The notes beneath the pieces are model-generated. The model searched no databases, was not told where the DNA came from, and saw only the letters and a list, made by a program, of their open reading frames with translations. 64,000 nucleotides of DNA, from assembly GCF_026015985.1 (NCBI RefSeq), contig NZ_CP110389.1, positions 5,922,001 to 5,986,000 on the forward strand. Direction: 5' to 3'. Position numbers and translations under genes: made by a program. This document shows positions 17,801-27,618 of the stretch, piece by piece. The DNA comes from Rhodopseudomonas sp. P2A-2r. GTDB lineage: Bacteria; Pseudomonadota; Alphaproteobacteria; Rhizobiales; Xanthobacteraceae. Every line of letters begins with the position of its first letter. Position 1 is the stretch's first letter.

Positions 17801-18637
17801 TTACGTGTTCAGGCGACGCTTGTTGCCCCAGGTGCCGTCACGCAGGCCGCCCCCTTCGGTCGCCGCAAGGCTCGCACAGAAGGCACCGAGCAGCAGCGAG
17901 GCGGTAAGCCAGAAGGCCAGCGAGGCGGTGGCCTTGCGGGCCGCATCCAGATTGGCCTTGGCGTCGGTGATGACCTGATTGACGCGGGCTTCTGCGTCCG
18001 CCTGGCTCAGTCCAGTCCGCGCAGAGACGACCTTGGCGACATAGGTCTTGTCGGCCGGCTTCATGTCGGTGCCGGCCTTGAAGCTGGTGCCGAGCAGACG
18101 CGTCAGCTCGCCGCGAGAATCAGCCGGGTTGGCATTGGCCTGCGGGGTGTCGGAACGCAGCAGGGAGTCGACGTAACCGTCCATCGGACCAGAGGCTGCC
18201 GTTATAGCACCCTGGGTTGCCCCCGAAGCGGCTCCGCCCATCACGCTCGCGGCAGGCGTGGCGAGCAGGACGGCGCCAAGCACCGAGGCAAAGGCCCATG
18301 TGATGAAGCCGTGGGCGGTATCGCGGAAGTAGACTTCATCGCTGTGCACGCCGGTCCACCTGGTGCGCAGACGGCCGGTAATGTATCCGCCGATCGACGA
18401 GGAGATCATGGCGATCACGATCAGGTAAATGCCGGTCGCGAGTTTGAATGTGGTGGCAGAAACGCCGGAACCCGACCATGGCGATACGGACGTGGCGCCG
18501 AGTGCAACTCCGAGCGTCAGCAAGACCAGCGTCAGCGCACAGGAGACGACGGCGCCGGCAAAGATAGCTGGCCACGACACGCCTGTGCCCGACGTTTCCG
18601 CCACGTCGGTCGGTTGGATAACCACTGTATCGATCAT
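17801..18637 (-). CDS. Multi-pass membrane protein of unknown function
   Basis: A 278-residue protein with about four membrane segments: around residues 22-46 (WPAIFAGAVVSCALTLVLLT), a pair in the first half, and one close to the C-terminus (LAFWLTASLLLGAFCASLAA). A long soluble stretch with SRGELTRLLGTSFKAG and an Asp/Ala-rich helix lies between. The start ATG has GGAG five bases before it. It is divergent from the katE catalase and precedes the tiny membrane peptide. Related proteins in Bradyrhizobium-like genomes are usually unnamed; a stress-related role is only suggested by the neighbour. Confidence 0.8.
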   Translation of the reverse strand: MIDTVVIQPTDVAETSGTGVSWPAIFAGAVVSCALTLVLLTLGVALGATSVSPWSGSGVSATTFKLATGIYLIVIAMISSSIGGYITGRLRTRWTGVHSDEVYFRDTAHGFITWAFASVLGAVLLATPAASVMGGAASGATQGAITAASGPMDGYVDSLLRSDTPQANANPADSRGELTRLLGTSFKAGTDMKPADKTYVAKVVSARTGLSQADAEARVNQVITDAKANLDAARKATASLAFWLTASLLLGAFCASLAATEGGGLRDGTWGNKRRLNT

Positions 18638-18693
18638 ATTCGCTCCTGCCCGATGGGCCTGTCCTGTTTCAGCTGCGCATTCAATGTGCATTA

Positions 18694-18707
18694 GGAACAT
18701 TGGTTCC
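18694..18707. promoter_or_regulatory. Inverted repeat GGAAC-N4-GTTCC between divergent genes
   Basis: Perfect five-base arms around ATTG, located between the membrane protein gene and katE. It could be an operator. It is not itself an EcfG promoter: no GTT lies 16-17 bases after either GGAAC arm. Confidence 0.35.
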
Positions 18708-18807
18708 GACGGGTTTGCATCATTGCTATGAGCGGAAACCGACTTAAAACAAGCGTCTCGCGCTGTTTCCTCGCCATTATTAAAAATTGTAGTTGGCGCG
18801 ATAGTGG

Positions 18808-18833
18808 GGAACGCAAAGCCTGCGACGCGGTTT
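18808..18833 (+). promoter_or_regulatory. Candidate EcfG (general stress) promoter of katE
   Basis: GGAAC at 18808-18812, 17 bases, then GTTT at 18830. This matches the -35 GGAAC and -10 GTT pattern of the alphaproteobacterial general stress sigma factor. Transcription would start near 18840, about 33 bases before the chosen katE ATG at 18873. Confidence 0.6.
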
Positions 18834-18872
18834 GGAATTCCTCAAAAGATGTCCCAACCGGAGTTGTGTTTC

Positions 18873-21065
18873 ATGGCTACAAAGAAGGCTGCCGCGTCCA
18901 AGAAGGGCGTCGCGCGCCCACCGAAAGCCCGCTCGTCCGGTCAGTCGTCGACGGCGGCGGACAATCAGTCCTTGGATCTCGACACCGGCAAGAATGCCGA
19001 CCTCGCCCGCGACACCCTGGAACCCGGCGAAGCCATGACCGGAAATCAGGGTGTGATGATCTCCGACGACCAGAACTCGCTGAAGGCGGGTCCGCGCGGC
19101 CCAACGCTGCTGGAAGACTTTCACCTTCGCGAGAAGATCACCCATTTCGATCACGAGCGCATTCCGGAGCGCGTAGTGCATGCGCGCGGCGCGGCGGCGC
19201 ATGGCGTGTTCGAACTCTATGAGGACCTTTCCGAGTTCACCTCGGCGGGCGTACTGACCGATACCTCGCGCAAGACGCCGGTATTCGTGCGCTTCTCCAC
19301 GGTCGCCGGATCGCGCGGTTCCGCCGACACGCCGCGGGACGTGCGCGGCTTCGCCGTCAAGCTGTACACCAAGGAAGGCGTCTGGGACCTCGTCGGCAAC
19401 AACATGCCGGTGTTCTTCATTCAGGATGCCATCAAGTTTCCCGACCTCATCCATGCAGTGAAGCCCGAGCCCAACAACGAGATTCCGCAAGCCGCTTCCG
19501 CCCATGACACCTTCTGGGACTTCGTCTCGCTGACGCCGGAGAGCGCCCACATGCTGATGTGGGTCATGAGCGACCGCGCGCTGCCGCGCAGCCTCGCCAT
19601 GATGGAAGGCTTCGGCGTCCATACCTTCCGGCTGGTCAATGCCAAGGGCAAGTCCGTCTTCGTCAAGTTCCACTGGAAGCCGATCAAGGGCGTCCACTCG
19701 CTGGTGTGGGACGAGTCGCAGAAAATCTCCGGCAAGGACGCCGACTTCCATCGCCGCGACCTGTTCGAAGCCATCGAACGCGGCGATTATCCGGAATGGG
19801 AGCTGGGGCTGCAGATCGTCGAGGAGACGGACGAGTTCAAGTTCGATTTCGACCTGCTCGATCCCACCAAGATCATTCCCGAAGAACTCGTACCGGTGCG
19901 CCGCGTCGGCAAGATGACGCTGAACCGAAACACCGACAACTACTTCGCCGAGACCGAACAGGTCGCCTACCACACCGGCCACATCGTTCCCGGCATCGAC
20001 TTCAGCAACGATCCGCTGCTGCAGGGCCGGCTGTTCTCTTATACCGACACCCAGCTGCGCCGCGTCGGCCCCAACTTCGCCGAGCTGCCGATTAACCGAC
20101 CGCTCTGCCCTGTCCACAACAACCAGCGCGATGCGATGGCCCGCACTACCATCAACAAGGGCCGCGTCGCCTACTTCCCCAACCGGCTCGGCGGCGGTTG
20201 CCCGATGCACTCTCCCGAAGGGGCACAGGCTTTCGTCAGCTATGGCGAGAAAATTGACGCCACCAAGATCCGGCAGCGCAGCGACAGCTTCTCCGACCAC
20301 TTCAGCCAGGCCACCATGTTCTGGAACAGCATGAGTGACTGGGAGCAGCAACATATCGCCGAGGCCTTCGCCTTCGAACTCAACCAGGTCGAGAACGAGG
20401 ACATCCGCCATCACGTCATGAACGAGATCCTTGTCAACATCGCCGATCCCCTCGCCCAGGCCGTGTCGGCGCAGACCGGCATTGCCATCGCGCCGGTCGG
20501 CGACGCGAAGAATCCGACGCCGTCGGCGCCGACGCCGTCCGGTCCGCTGCGCAAGAACGCCAAGGACCTGTCGTCCCCGGCGCTCAGCATGGACAAGCCT
20601 TGCGACAGTATCAAAGGTCGTCGCATCGCCGTTCTCGGTGGCGACGGCATGGATACCGCGCAGTTCAAGGCTGTGCTGACGTCATTGCAGGCCGAGCAAG
20701 CCGTGGTCGAGCTGATCGCCGCCCATGCCGGTACAGTGGCGGATTCCAAGGGCAAGCCTCAGAAGGTCAACCGCGCTGCGCCCAACGCACCGTCGGTGAT
20801 CTATGACGGGGTCATCGTGCTCGGCGGCGATTCTGCCGCGGCGCTGGCGCAGTCCGGTCTTGCCATCCTCTTCGTCAACGAGGCGTTCCGTCACGGCAAG
20901 CCGATCGCATTCATGGGGGAAGGCGTCGAGCTCATGGAAGCGGCAAACCTGCCCGATGCCGACGAGGGCAATGGCATCATCACGGGCGATGATGTGGCTC
21001 CATTTGTCGAAGCCATGATGCAGCATCGCTTTCCGCGGCGCGCGATCGACAGCGTCCCTGCCTGA
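18873..21065 (+). CDS. katE: Large-subunit monofunctional catalase, HPII type
   Basis: A 730-residue heme catalase that breaks down hydrogen peroxide. Catalytic His103 (RVVHARGAAAHG), distal Asn in VGNNMPVFF and proximal heme-ligand Tyr in RLFSYTDTQLRRVGPNF are present. The C-terminal flavodoxin/GATase-like domain of large catalases starts near RRIAVLGGDGMD and ends the protein. The basic, Lys/Ala-rich N-terminus (MATKKAAASKKGVARPPKAR) is an extension of the kind seen in HPII proteins. The ATG at 18873 has GGAG nine bases upstream; a start at 18804 would precede the likely promoter and is rejected, and the ATG at 18849 remains possible. The EcfG-type promoter suggests stationary-phase and general stress control. 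Confidence 0.94.
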   Translation: MATKKAAASKKGVARPPKARSSGQSSTAADNQSLDLDTGKNADLARDTLEPGEAMTGNQGVMISDDQNSLKAGPRGPTLLEDFHLREKITHFDHERIPERVVHARGAAAHGVFELYEDLSEFTSAGVLTDTSRKTPVFVRFSTVAGSRGSADTPRDVRGFAVKLYTKEGVWDLVGNNMPVFFIQDAIKFPDLIHAVKPEPNNEIPQAASAHDTFWDFVSLTPESAHMLMWVMSDRALPRSLAMMEGFGVHTFRLVNAKGKSVFVKFHWKPIKGVHSLVWDESQKISGKDADFHRRDLFEAIERGDYPEWELGLQIVEETDEFKFDFDLLDPTKIIPEELVPVRRVGKMTLNRNTDNYFAETEQVAYHTGHIVPGIDFSNDPLLQGRLFSYTDTQLRRVGPNFAELPINRPLCPVHNNQRDAMARTTINKGRVAYFPNRLGGGCPMHSPEGAQAFVSYGEKIDATKIRQRSDSFSDHFSQATMFWNSMSDWEQQHIAEAFAFELNQVENEDIRHHVMNEILVNIADPLAQAVSAQTGIAIAPVGDAKNPTPSAPTPSGPLRKNAKDLSSPALSMDKPCDSIKGRRIAVLGGDGMDTAQFKAVLTSLQAEQAVVELIAAHAGTVADSKGKPQKVNRAAPNAPSVIYDGVIVLGGDSAAALAQSGLAILFVNEAFRHGKPIAFMGEGVELMEAANLPDADEGNGIITGDDVAPFVEAMMQHRFPRRAIDSVPA

Positions 21066-21076
21066 CGCAGCAGACA

Positions 21077-21102
21077 GCGACGTGCCTCAGCCGGCACGTC
21101 GC
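21077..21102 (+). terminator. Stem-loop after katE
   Basis: A 9-bp stem GCGACGTGC / GCACGTCGC with an 8-base loop, 12 bases after the katE stop. There is no T-run, so termination is uncertain. Confidence 0.4.
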
Positions 21103-21166
21103 CGCATCTTGCCACGCAATCGTTGCAGCTACGGCGCAGCAGCGGTTCAGAATCGGAGAATTTGTC

Positions 21167-21691
21167 ATGGACTTGGCCACCTCTAGCGAACAGCGAACCG
21201 AAATGAGCGATCGATCGGATCTTGTCGAGATCGCTCTGACCATCAACGGCAAGCGACGGGAGATGGCTGTCGAGCCCTGGGTGACGCTGCTCGACCTGCT
21301 GCGCGAGCGCGAAGATCTTACCGGCACCAAAAAGGGCTGTGACCACGGCCAGTGCGGCGCCTGCACGGTGCTGATCGACGGCAAGCGGATCAATTCATGC
21401 CTCACGCTGGCTGTCGTGCGCGATGGTGCCGACATCGTCACCATCGAGGGGCTCGGGAGCGAGACTTCGCCGCACCCGCTGCAGCAGGCCTTCATGGATC
21501 ACGACGCATTCCAGTGCGGGTATTGCACCCCCGGCCAGATCTGCTCGGCCCAGGGCCTGATCAATGAAAGCCATGCCGACAACCGCGACGAAGTACGGGA
21601 GCTGATGAGCGGCAACCTGTGCCGCTGCGGCGCCTACACCAACATCGCCGACGCCGTCGTCGACGTGCTCTCACAGGAGGCCGCCAAGTGA
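21167..21691 (+). CDS. Molybdenum oxidoreductase [2Fe-2S] subunit, PaoA-like
   Basis: A 174-residue subunit that carries two [2Fe-2S] clusters and passes electrons between the molybdenum site and the FAD subunit. The plant-type ferredoxin motif is CDHGQCGACTVL plus a later Cys; the second cluster uses CGYCTPGQ and CRCGAY. The stretch GTKKGCDHGQCGACTVL closely resembles E. coli PaoA, but the Tat signal of PaoA is missing, so this enzyme should stay in the cytoplasm. GGAG lies eight bases before the ATG. Its stop overlaps the GTG start of the FAD subunit gene. Confidence 0.92.
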   Translation: MDLATSSEQRTEMSDRSDLVEIALTINGKRREMAVEPWVTLLDLLREREDLTGTKKGCDHGQCGACTVLIDGKRINSCLTLAVVRDGADIVTIEGLGSETSPHPLQQAFMDHDAFQCGYCTPGQICSAQGLINESHADNRDEVRELMSGNLCRCGAYTNIADAVVDVLSQEAAK

Positions 21692-22697
21692 ACCGCTTCA
21701 GCTATACCCGCGCGGCCGATGTAGCCGCGGCCGTCAACAACGGCGGCGCCGACGCCCGGTTTCTGGCCGGCGGCACCAACCTCGTCGACCTGATGAAGGA
21801 GAATGTGGAGCGCCCCGCGCGGCTGGTGGACGTCAACCGGCTGCCCTGAACCGCATCGAAGATCTGCCGGAGGGTGGATTGCGGCTCGGCGCGCTCGTGA
21901 CCAATGCCGACACCGCCTATGACGAGCGCGTCTCCGCGCGCTATCCGCTGCTCGCATCGGCCATCCTCGCGGGCGCCAGTCCGCAGCTGCGCAATGCCGC
22001 GACCAATGGCGGAAATCTTAATCAACGCACGCGGTGCTATTATTTCTACGACACGGCAGCGCCGTGCAACAAGCGTGATCCCGGCTCGGGCTGTTCGGCG
22101 ATCGGCGGCCTCAACCGCATCCATGCCATCCTCGGCGCCAGCGACGCCTGCATCGCCACCCATCCATCCGACATGTGCGTGGCGCTTGCCGCACTCGATG
22201 CCAGCGTCCGCGTCACGGGTGCCGGCGGCGAACGCACCATCCGGATCGGCGACTATCACCGCCTGCCCGGCAACAAGCCGCAACGCGACAACACTCTGCA
22301 GCCCGGCGAACTGGTCACGGCCATCGATCTTCCGGCCGAAGATTTCAGCGCCAACTACACGTACCTCAAGCTGCGCGACCGGCTGTCCTATGCTTTCGCC
22401 CTGGTATCGGTTGCCGTGGCGTTGAAGATGGACGGCGGATCGATCGGCGAAGCGCGGATTGCGCTGGGCGGCGTTGCCCACAAGCCTTGGCGCTCGCCCG
22501 CCGCCGAAAGCCTGCTCAAGGGCAAGGCCGCATCGCCAGCGCTGTTCGGCGCCGTCGCCGATGCCCTGCTGGACGGCGCGGTCGGCCAAGGCAAGAACGA
22601 TTTCAAGATCCCGTTGGCCCGCAAGGCCATCGTCCGCGCGTTGCAACAAGCGTCAGACGGCACCCCGCAATCGCAAACGGACAAGCGCGTCGCCTGA
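21688..22697 (+). pseudogene. Molybdenum oxidoreductase FAD subunit, PaoB-like, with one-base frameshift
   Basis: FAD-binding subunit of the xanthine dehydrogenase family. The first part (from GTG at 21688, NRFSYTRAADVAAAV, then AGGTNLVDLMKENV) ends at a TGA at 21847-21849. The rest continues one frame over from DLPEGGLRLGALVTNADT. Adding one C to the CCC run at 21844-21846 restores VNRLPLNRIEDLPEG and an uninterrupted protein of about 336 residues. A Cys-rich insert (RTRCYYFYD, APCNKRDPGSGC and DAC) matches the extra [4Fe-4S] site known from PaoB. It overlaps the small-subunit gene by 4 bases. The break may be a sequencing error or a real mutation. Confidence 0.85.
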
Positions 22698-22707
22698 GGA
22701 GAGACCT

Positions 22708-24956
22708 ATGAATATCCGCATCGATTCCGTGGGCATCGGCAGCGCGATCAACCGCGTCGACGGCCTGGCAAAAGTCACCGGTCGCGCGCGCTATGCTGCC
22801 GAATATCCTGTGCCGGGGCTTCTGTACGGCTGGATCGTGTCCAGCGCCATTGCCAAGGGCAGGATCGTCGCCATCGACGAGACCGCGGCACGCGCGGTGC
22901 CCGGCGTAGTCGAGATCGTCACCCACGCCAATCGGCCGCATGTTGCCTGGCTCGACCGTTCCTACCCCGAAGAAGCCGGCCCGCCCGGCGAACCGTTTCG
23001 TGCGCTCTATGATGAGACGATCCTGTTCAGCGCCCAGCCTGTCGCGCTGGTGCTGGCGGAGACTCTTGAAGCCGCACGCGACGCGGCGGCGCTTGTCGAG
23101 GTGTCCTACGACGTGGAGCCGCACAACACCGATTTCGACAAGGCGCTGGCGGAGAAGTTCCTGCCCAGGAAGAAGCGCTCGACATTCCATCCGCCCAAAG
23201 ACCGTGGCGATGCGGAGAGCGCATTCAAGGATGCGGCGCTGAAGCTGTCGGCGGACTATCACCTCGCCACTGAGCATCACAATCCCATGGAGATGCACGC
23301 CACGACCGTGGTCTGGGAAGGCGACGGCAAGATCACCGTACACGACAAGACCCAGGGCCCGCAGAACGTACAGGGCTATCTCGCTTCGGTGTTCGGCTTC
23401 TCCAAGAGCGATGTGCGGGTGATGAACCCCTATGTGGGCGGCGGCTTCGGCTCCGGACTGCGGCCGCAATATGCGGTCTACCTTGCGGTGATGGCAGCGA
23501 AACTGCTGGAGCGCTCCGTGCGGGTGGTGATGACGCGGCAGCAGATGTTCAGCCACGTGCATCGTCCCGAGGCGGTGCAGAGCGTGCAGCTTGGTGCATC
23601 CGCGGACGGTAAGCTAGCGTCCATCATCAACAAGGCCACGACCTCCACCTCGCGCTTCGAGAACAACATGGAAGACGTGGTGATCTGGGGCATGATGAAC
23701 TATGCCTGCAAGAATGCTTCCGGCGACTATACCATTGCGCCGGTGGATACCTACACATCCGGCGACATGCGCGCCCCCGGTGCGGCAACAGGCATGACCA
23801 TCTTTGAAATGGCCATCGACGAGATGGCCTATGCCGCGAAGCTGGATCCGATACAGTTTCGGCTGCTGAATTATTCCGACATCGACCAGATGAACGGGAC
23901 GCCGTTCACCAGCAAGGCGCTCAAGGAGGCGTTCGCCGAGGGCGCTGCGAAATTTGGCTGGGACAAAAGATCGTCCGAGCCGCGCTCCATGAAGGACGGC
24001 AAGGAGCTGGTCGGGTGGGGCGTCGCCACCGGCATGTGGGATGCCATGTTCATGAAGACCACCTGCAGCGCAAAGCTGTCCGCCAACGGCCATCTCGAAG
24101 TGGCCTCGGCCTCCTCCGACATCGGCACCGGCACCTACACGGTCATGACCCAGGTTGCCGCTGACACGCTCGGCCTGCCGGTCGAGCAGATCACCGCGCG
24201 GCTCGGCGATTCCAGCCTGGCGACCTCGCCGCTGCAGGGCGGTTCGTGGGTTGCAGCGTCGGTCGGCGCCGCAGTGCAGATGGCCTGCGAGGCCGTGGCA
24301 GCAAAGGTGCTGAAGGCGGCGGCCAAGATCGAGGGCAATCCGCTCGGCGGCGCGACCATGGACGACATCGACACTAAGCAAAGTCGCTTGGTGTTGAAGT
24401 CCGATCAATCGGTCAGCGTATCGTTCGCCGATGCGATGCACGCGGCTGGCCTCGACAGCATCGAGGTCGAGGAAACCGCCTCGGGCGGCCTCAGCGGCAT
24501 GATCAGCCAGCTGCAGAAGTCGCGCAACACCCACAGCGCGATCTTCGCCGAGGTCAAGATCGATGAAGAGTTGGGCGTCATTCGCGTTACCCGCATCGTC
24601 AATGCGGTGGCCGCTGGGCGCATCATCAACCCGAAGACCGCACGCAGCCAGATCCTCGGCGGCGTGGTGATGGGCATCGGTATGGCCTTGCATGAAGAGA
24701 CCATGATGGATCACACCCTCGGCCGCTTCATGAACCCAGCTTTGCCGAGTACCACATCCCGGTGAATGCCGACATCGACGATATCGAGGTGATTTTCGTC
24801 GACGAGCCGGACCCGGAAGTGACGCCGCTGGGCGTCAAGGGCCTCGGCGAAATCGGCATCGTGGGCACCGCCGCGGCAGTCGCCAACGCCATCTACCATG
24901 CCACCGGCAAGCGCATCCGCAGCCTGCCGATCACTATCGACAAGTTGCTGGACTGA
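22708..24956 (+). pseudogene. Molybdenum oxidoreductase catalytic subunit, PaoC-like, with one-base frameshift
   Basis: Large molybdopterin-binding subunit (xanthine dehydrogenase family) that would oxidise an aldehyde or heterocycle. The opening MNIRIDSVGIGSAINRVDGL and the motif MNPYVGGGFGSGLRPQYAV are typical. The frame stops at 24763-24765 after [10 protein letters not shown]; one frame over it continues as [15 protein letters not shown] and [12 protein letters not shown]. Adding one G near 24744 restores the family sequence [11 protein letters not shown] and a protein of about 749 residues. The Glu in GLGE is the catalytic base, so the truncated form would be inactive. It starts 10 bases after the FAD subunit gene. 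Sequencing error is the simplest explanation. Confidence 0.85.
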
Positions 24957-24988
24957 CGGGAGACCGCACCTGTCGAAGCGGGTATGCG

Positions 24989-26512
24989 CTACCGCGCCCT
25001 GGCCGGACTGATGCGCCAGGTCCCGGCCATCACCGCCACGGTCAGCAGGGCCGTCACCCCGGCAACAGCTGGCAGCACGAGCGCAAGCGCCGCGGTGGCG
25101 GCCCAACCGATCGACGAAAACGCTTCGGCAAAGGTCGCGATGCGCGACGACGTCTGGCGGCGGCGAAACTGGCTGCGGCGGCCCTGCACGCGAAACCACA
25201 ACTGGATCGCGGTCGCCGAGCAGGCCGCGAAGACGCTTGCCAACGCGGTGATGACAGCCAGCTCGGGCCACACCAACAGGAGCGCCAGGATCAACGGCGT
25301 AAATACGGCCGCGATGATCAGCAGGACCACCTCGATCTTGGCGCGGGTGATGGATGACGCCGGTAGCGGCGCGGTGGCAACAAGGTCGGCGGCGTCTTCG
25401 CCGGAAATGGTGAGCCAGGCGAGACCGCCGGCCAGCTGGCCCGCCGCCATGACCAGCACCGGCGCCAGCACGATGAAACCGCCAGCGCCCTCGCCGATGC
25501 TACGCCATAGCATCACCGCCGGGGGCAGCAGATAGAGGAGTTGCATCAGCGTCTGCGACACCAGCCAGGGATCGCGCCAGAGCAATCGCAATTCCTTGCG
25601 GCGCAGCGCGCCCTGGCGAGAGACGGCATGGAACGGCCGCGACCGCCCACCGGTCCGCACCACCTTCGGCGAAACGCCGGCGACATAGTCGCCAAAGCGC
25701 GGCGCGAATAGCGCCATGGTGACGCCAAGCAGGATCAGGCTGGCCGCCAGCAGCGGCAGCAACGCCACACCGTCGCCGAGCATGGCATGAGCCGGCCACC
25801 ACAGCATGCTGTCCGCTTCCGGCGCGAAGCGAGCGGCGGTATCGGAGGTCAGCACGGCGAAGCGCGACAGCGTGCCGTAGGACAGGATCGCGGCGATCTG
25901 CAGCGCGATGACGAAGCCGGCGCCGGTCACCGCCGAAACGATCTGTGCCATCAGCCGTGTCCGTGCCGGCCCGAACAGCCGGAACAGCGCGATCGTCAGC
26001 GCGATGGCCACCGCCGAGGCCGAGAGCCCGATGGCAACGACAACGCCATAGGCGGCGAACCATCGGGCGCCGCCGCCGAGCACCAGCACATCGACGAACG
26101 GTGTGGAGAACAGCAGCGCCATCAGCGTCACGCTCATCGCGATGGCCGCGATGCGCACCGAAAAAATGTTGGCGAGCGGCACCGGCGACGACATGATCAG
26201 ATCGAGATCGGCTCGCGCATAGAACACCCGCGTCACGGACTCGATCGCCTGCGACAGCATCAGGGCCCATGCGAGAACGACGCTGGCCGTGATGACGATC
26301 AGGGCCGGCCCAGTCAGCGGTGCCTGGATGTCGGCAAAACGTCCGACCACGGCCCAGGCCGGCAGATGCAGGAATAGCAGCAGCGCCGCCACGACAAGCA
26401 CAACACCCGGCTTGCGCCAGCGCGTGCCGGCGGTGAGCATCCCGATCAGTTCACGCCAGGCAAGACGGATCTCATGGCCGGCAAACCACGATACGACGGC
26501 GACAGGTCTCAT
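24989..26512 (-). CDS. ABC exporter permease, multi-pass membrane protein
   Basis: A 507-residue membrane protein with roughly 12 hydrophobic segments, including LVVAALLLFLHLPAWAVVG, a pair near MSVTLMALLFSTPFVDVL, and several near the C-terminus ending at VAVMAGTWRISPAR. Its stop side is convergent with the molybdenum enzyme genes. Its start overlaps the stop of an ABC ATPase gene by 4 bases, so the two form a two-gene transporter, probably an exporter because no binding protein is present. The substrate is unknown. Confidence 0.82.
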   Translation of the reverse strand: MRPVAVVSWFAGHEIRLAWRELIGMLTAGTRWRKPGVVLVVAALLLFLHLPAWAVVGRFADIQAPLTGPALIVITASVVLAWALMLSQAIESVTRVFYARADLDLIMSSPVPLANIFSVRIAAIAMSVTLMALLFSTPFVDVLVLGGGARWFAAYGVVVAIGLSASAVAIALTIALFRLFGPARTRLMAQIVSAVTGAGFVIALQIAAILSYGTLSRFAVLTSDTAARFAPEADSMLWWPAHAMLGDGVALLPLLAASLILLGVTMALFAPRFGDYVAGVSPKVVRTGGRSRPFHAVSRQGALRRKELRLLWRDPWLVSQTLMQLLYLLPPAVMLWRSIGEGAGGFIVLAPVLVMAAGQLAGGLAWLTISGEDAADLVATAPLPASSITRAKIEVVLLIIAAVFTPLILALLLVWPELAVITALASVFAACSATAIQLWFRVQGRRSQFRRRQTSSRIATFAEAFSSIGWAATAALALVLPAVAGVTALLTVAVMAGTWRISPARAR

Positions 26513-27267
26513 GCCGCGACCGGCTCGCTCTCGACCAGCGCGACGAACATGTCCTCGAGGCTGGTGTCGCCCTGCCCGTTCTGCTGGCGCAGTTCGGCCA
26601 GCGTGCCTTCGGCGATCAACCGCCCGGACGCGATCACACCGATGCGATCGGCCATTCGCTCGGCGACTTCGAGAATATGCGTGGTCATGATCACCGTGCA
26701 GCCGGCCTGCACCCGCGCCTGCAGCAATCCCTTGACGTGACGTGCCGAGACCGCGTCAAGGCCGGTCAGCGGCTCGTCGAGAATGATCAGCCGGGGCTCA
26801 TGCACCAGCGCGCCGGCCAGCGCTACTTTTTGACGCATGCCCTTGGAGAAGCCTTCGCAACGCTGCTGGAGATGCGCGCCAAGACCGAGAGACGCCAGCA
26901 GGTCGCGCGCCGCGCCTTCGGCAATGACGGGATCGCAACCCCACAGGCCGGCGACGAATTCGAGATATTCCAGAGGGGTGAGCTTGTCGTAGATCATCGG
27001 CTCGTCCGACACCCACGCCGTGATCTGTTTGGCGGCCACCGGATCGGCCAGCGCATCGATGCCAAGTACCCGGACCGAGCCGGCGTCCGGCCGCAACAAC
27101 CCGGCGACCATGCGCAGAGTCGTGGTCTTGCCGGCGCCATTGGGGCCCAGCAGGGCGTAGAACTCGCCGGCGCGGACGGTGAGATCGAGGGCATCGACCG
27201 CAGGCCGGTCGAACACCTTGGTCAGCCCGCGGACTTCGAGGGCGAATGGCAACGGCTGCTGGCTCAT
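26509..27267 (-). CDS. ABC exporter ATPase
   Basis: A 252-residue ATPase of the ABC-2/DrrA-like class. Walker A is GPNGAGKTT, the signature is FSKGMRQK (the SKGM variant common in exporters), Walker B is LIILDEPLTGLD and the switch His is in TTHILE. The ATG giving MSQQPLPFALEVRGL is preferred; an ATG at 27303 adds 12 residues without a better ribosome site. The gene lies upstream of and overlaps its permease partner. Confidence 0.88.
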   Translation of the reverse strand: MSQQPLPFALEVRGLTKVFDRPAVDALDLTVRAGEFYALLGPNGAGKTTTLRMVAGLLRPDAGSVRVLGIDALADPVAAKQITAWVSDEPMIYDKLTPLEYLEFVAGLWGCDPVIAEGAARDLLASLGLGAHLQQRCEGFSKGMRQKVALAGALVHEPRLIILDEPLTGLDAVSARHVKGLLQARVQAGCTVIMTTHILEVAERMADRIGVIASGRLIAEGTLAELRQQNGQGDTSLEDMFVALVESEPVAA

Positions 27268-27618
27268 GGGGCGGCATCCATGCTTGGTACTGCAAGGCAA
27301 CATGCCGGCAATTCATTGCTACGCCATGAACATCACTGTCCGATTCTGCATGTTGTACTACCGGCAAAGGTGCTCCCGCGACGCGTCTCGCTGCCGGCGT
27401 CGCCGCAGCGGATCCCTGCTCACGTTGCGCCGGTTCGGATCCCGCATCAGCCTTGCCCAGGGACCGCTGAACTGTGCGCGCCCCGCTGGCTCCGGCGGGG
27501 AATTGTTAATGCTCCCACCCCGCAATGGAAGAAAAAATGGAACTTACAACCCATACGGGCTTTGTGCTATACCGGACATACGGCTGGTAGCGTTTCGAAT
27601 TCGGCACAGGCGGTGACC
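27268..27618. other. Intergenic region between divergent ABC exporter and Crp/Fnr genes
   Basis: 351 bases with no supportable gene. A weak sigma-70-like pair TTACAA (27544) and TATACC (27568), 18 bases apart and with an extended TG before the -10, could drive the regulator gene. A CCCCGC / GCGGGG hairpin lies near 27481-27505. Confidence 0.4.

Noticed and set aside
18694..18725. GGAAC at 18694 (and on the opposite strand at 18707) as EcfG promoters
   Set aside because: No GTT occurs 16-17 bases after GGAAC on either strand.
18780..20414. A 544-codon open frame on the minus strand
   Set aside because: It is antisense to katE, has no recognisable motif and its composition is that of a GC-rich shadow frame.
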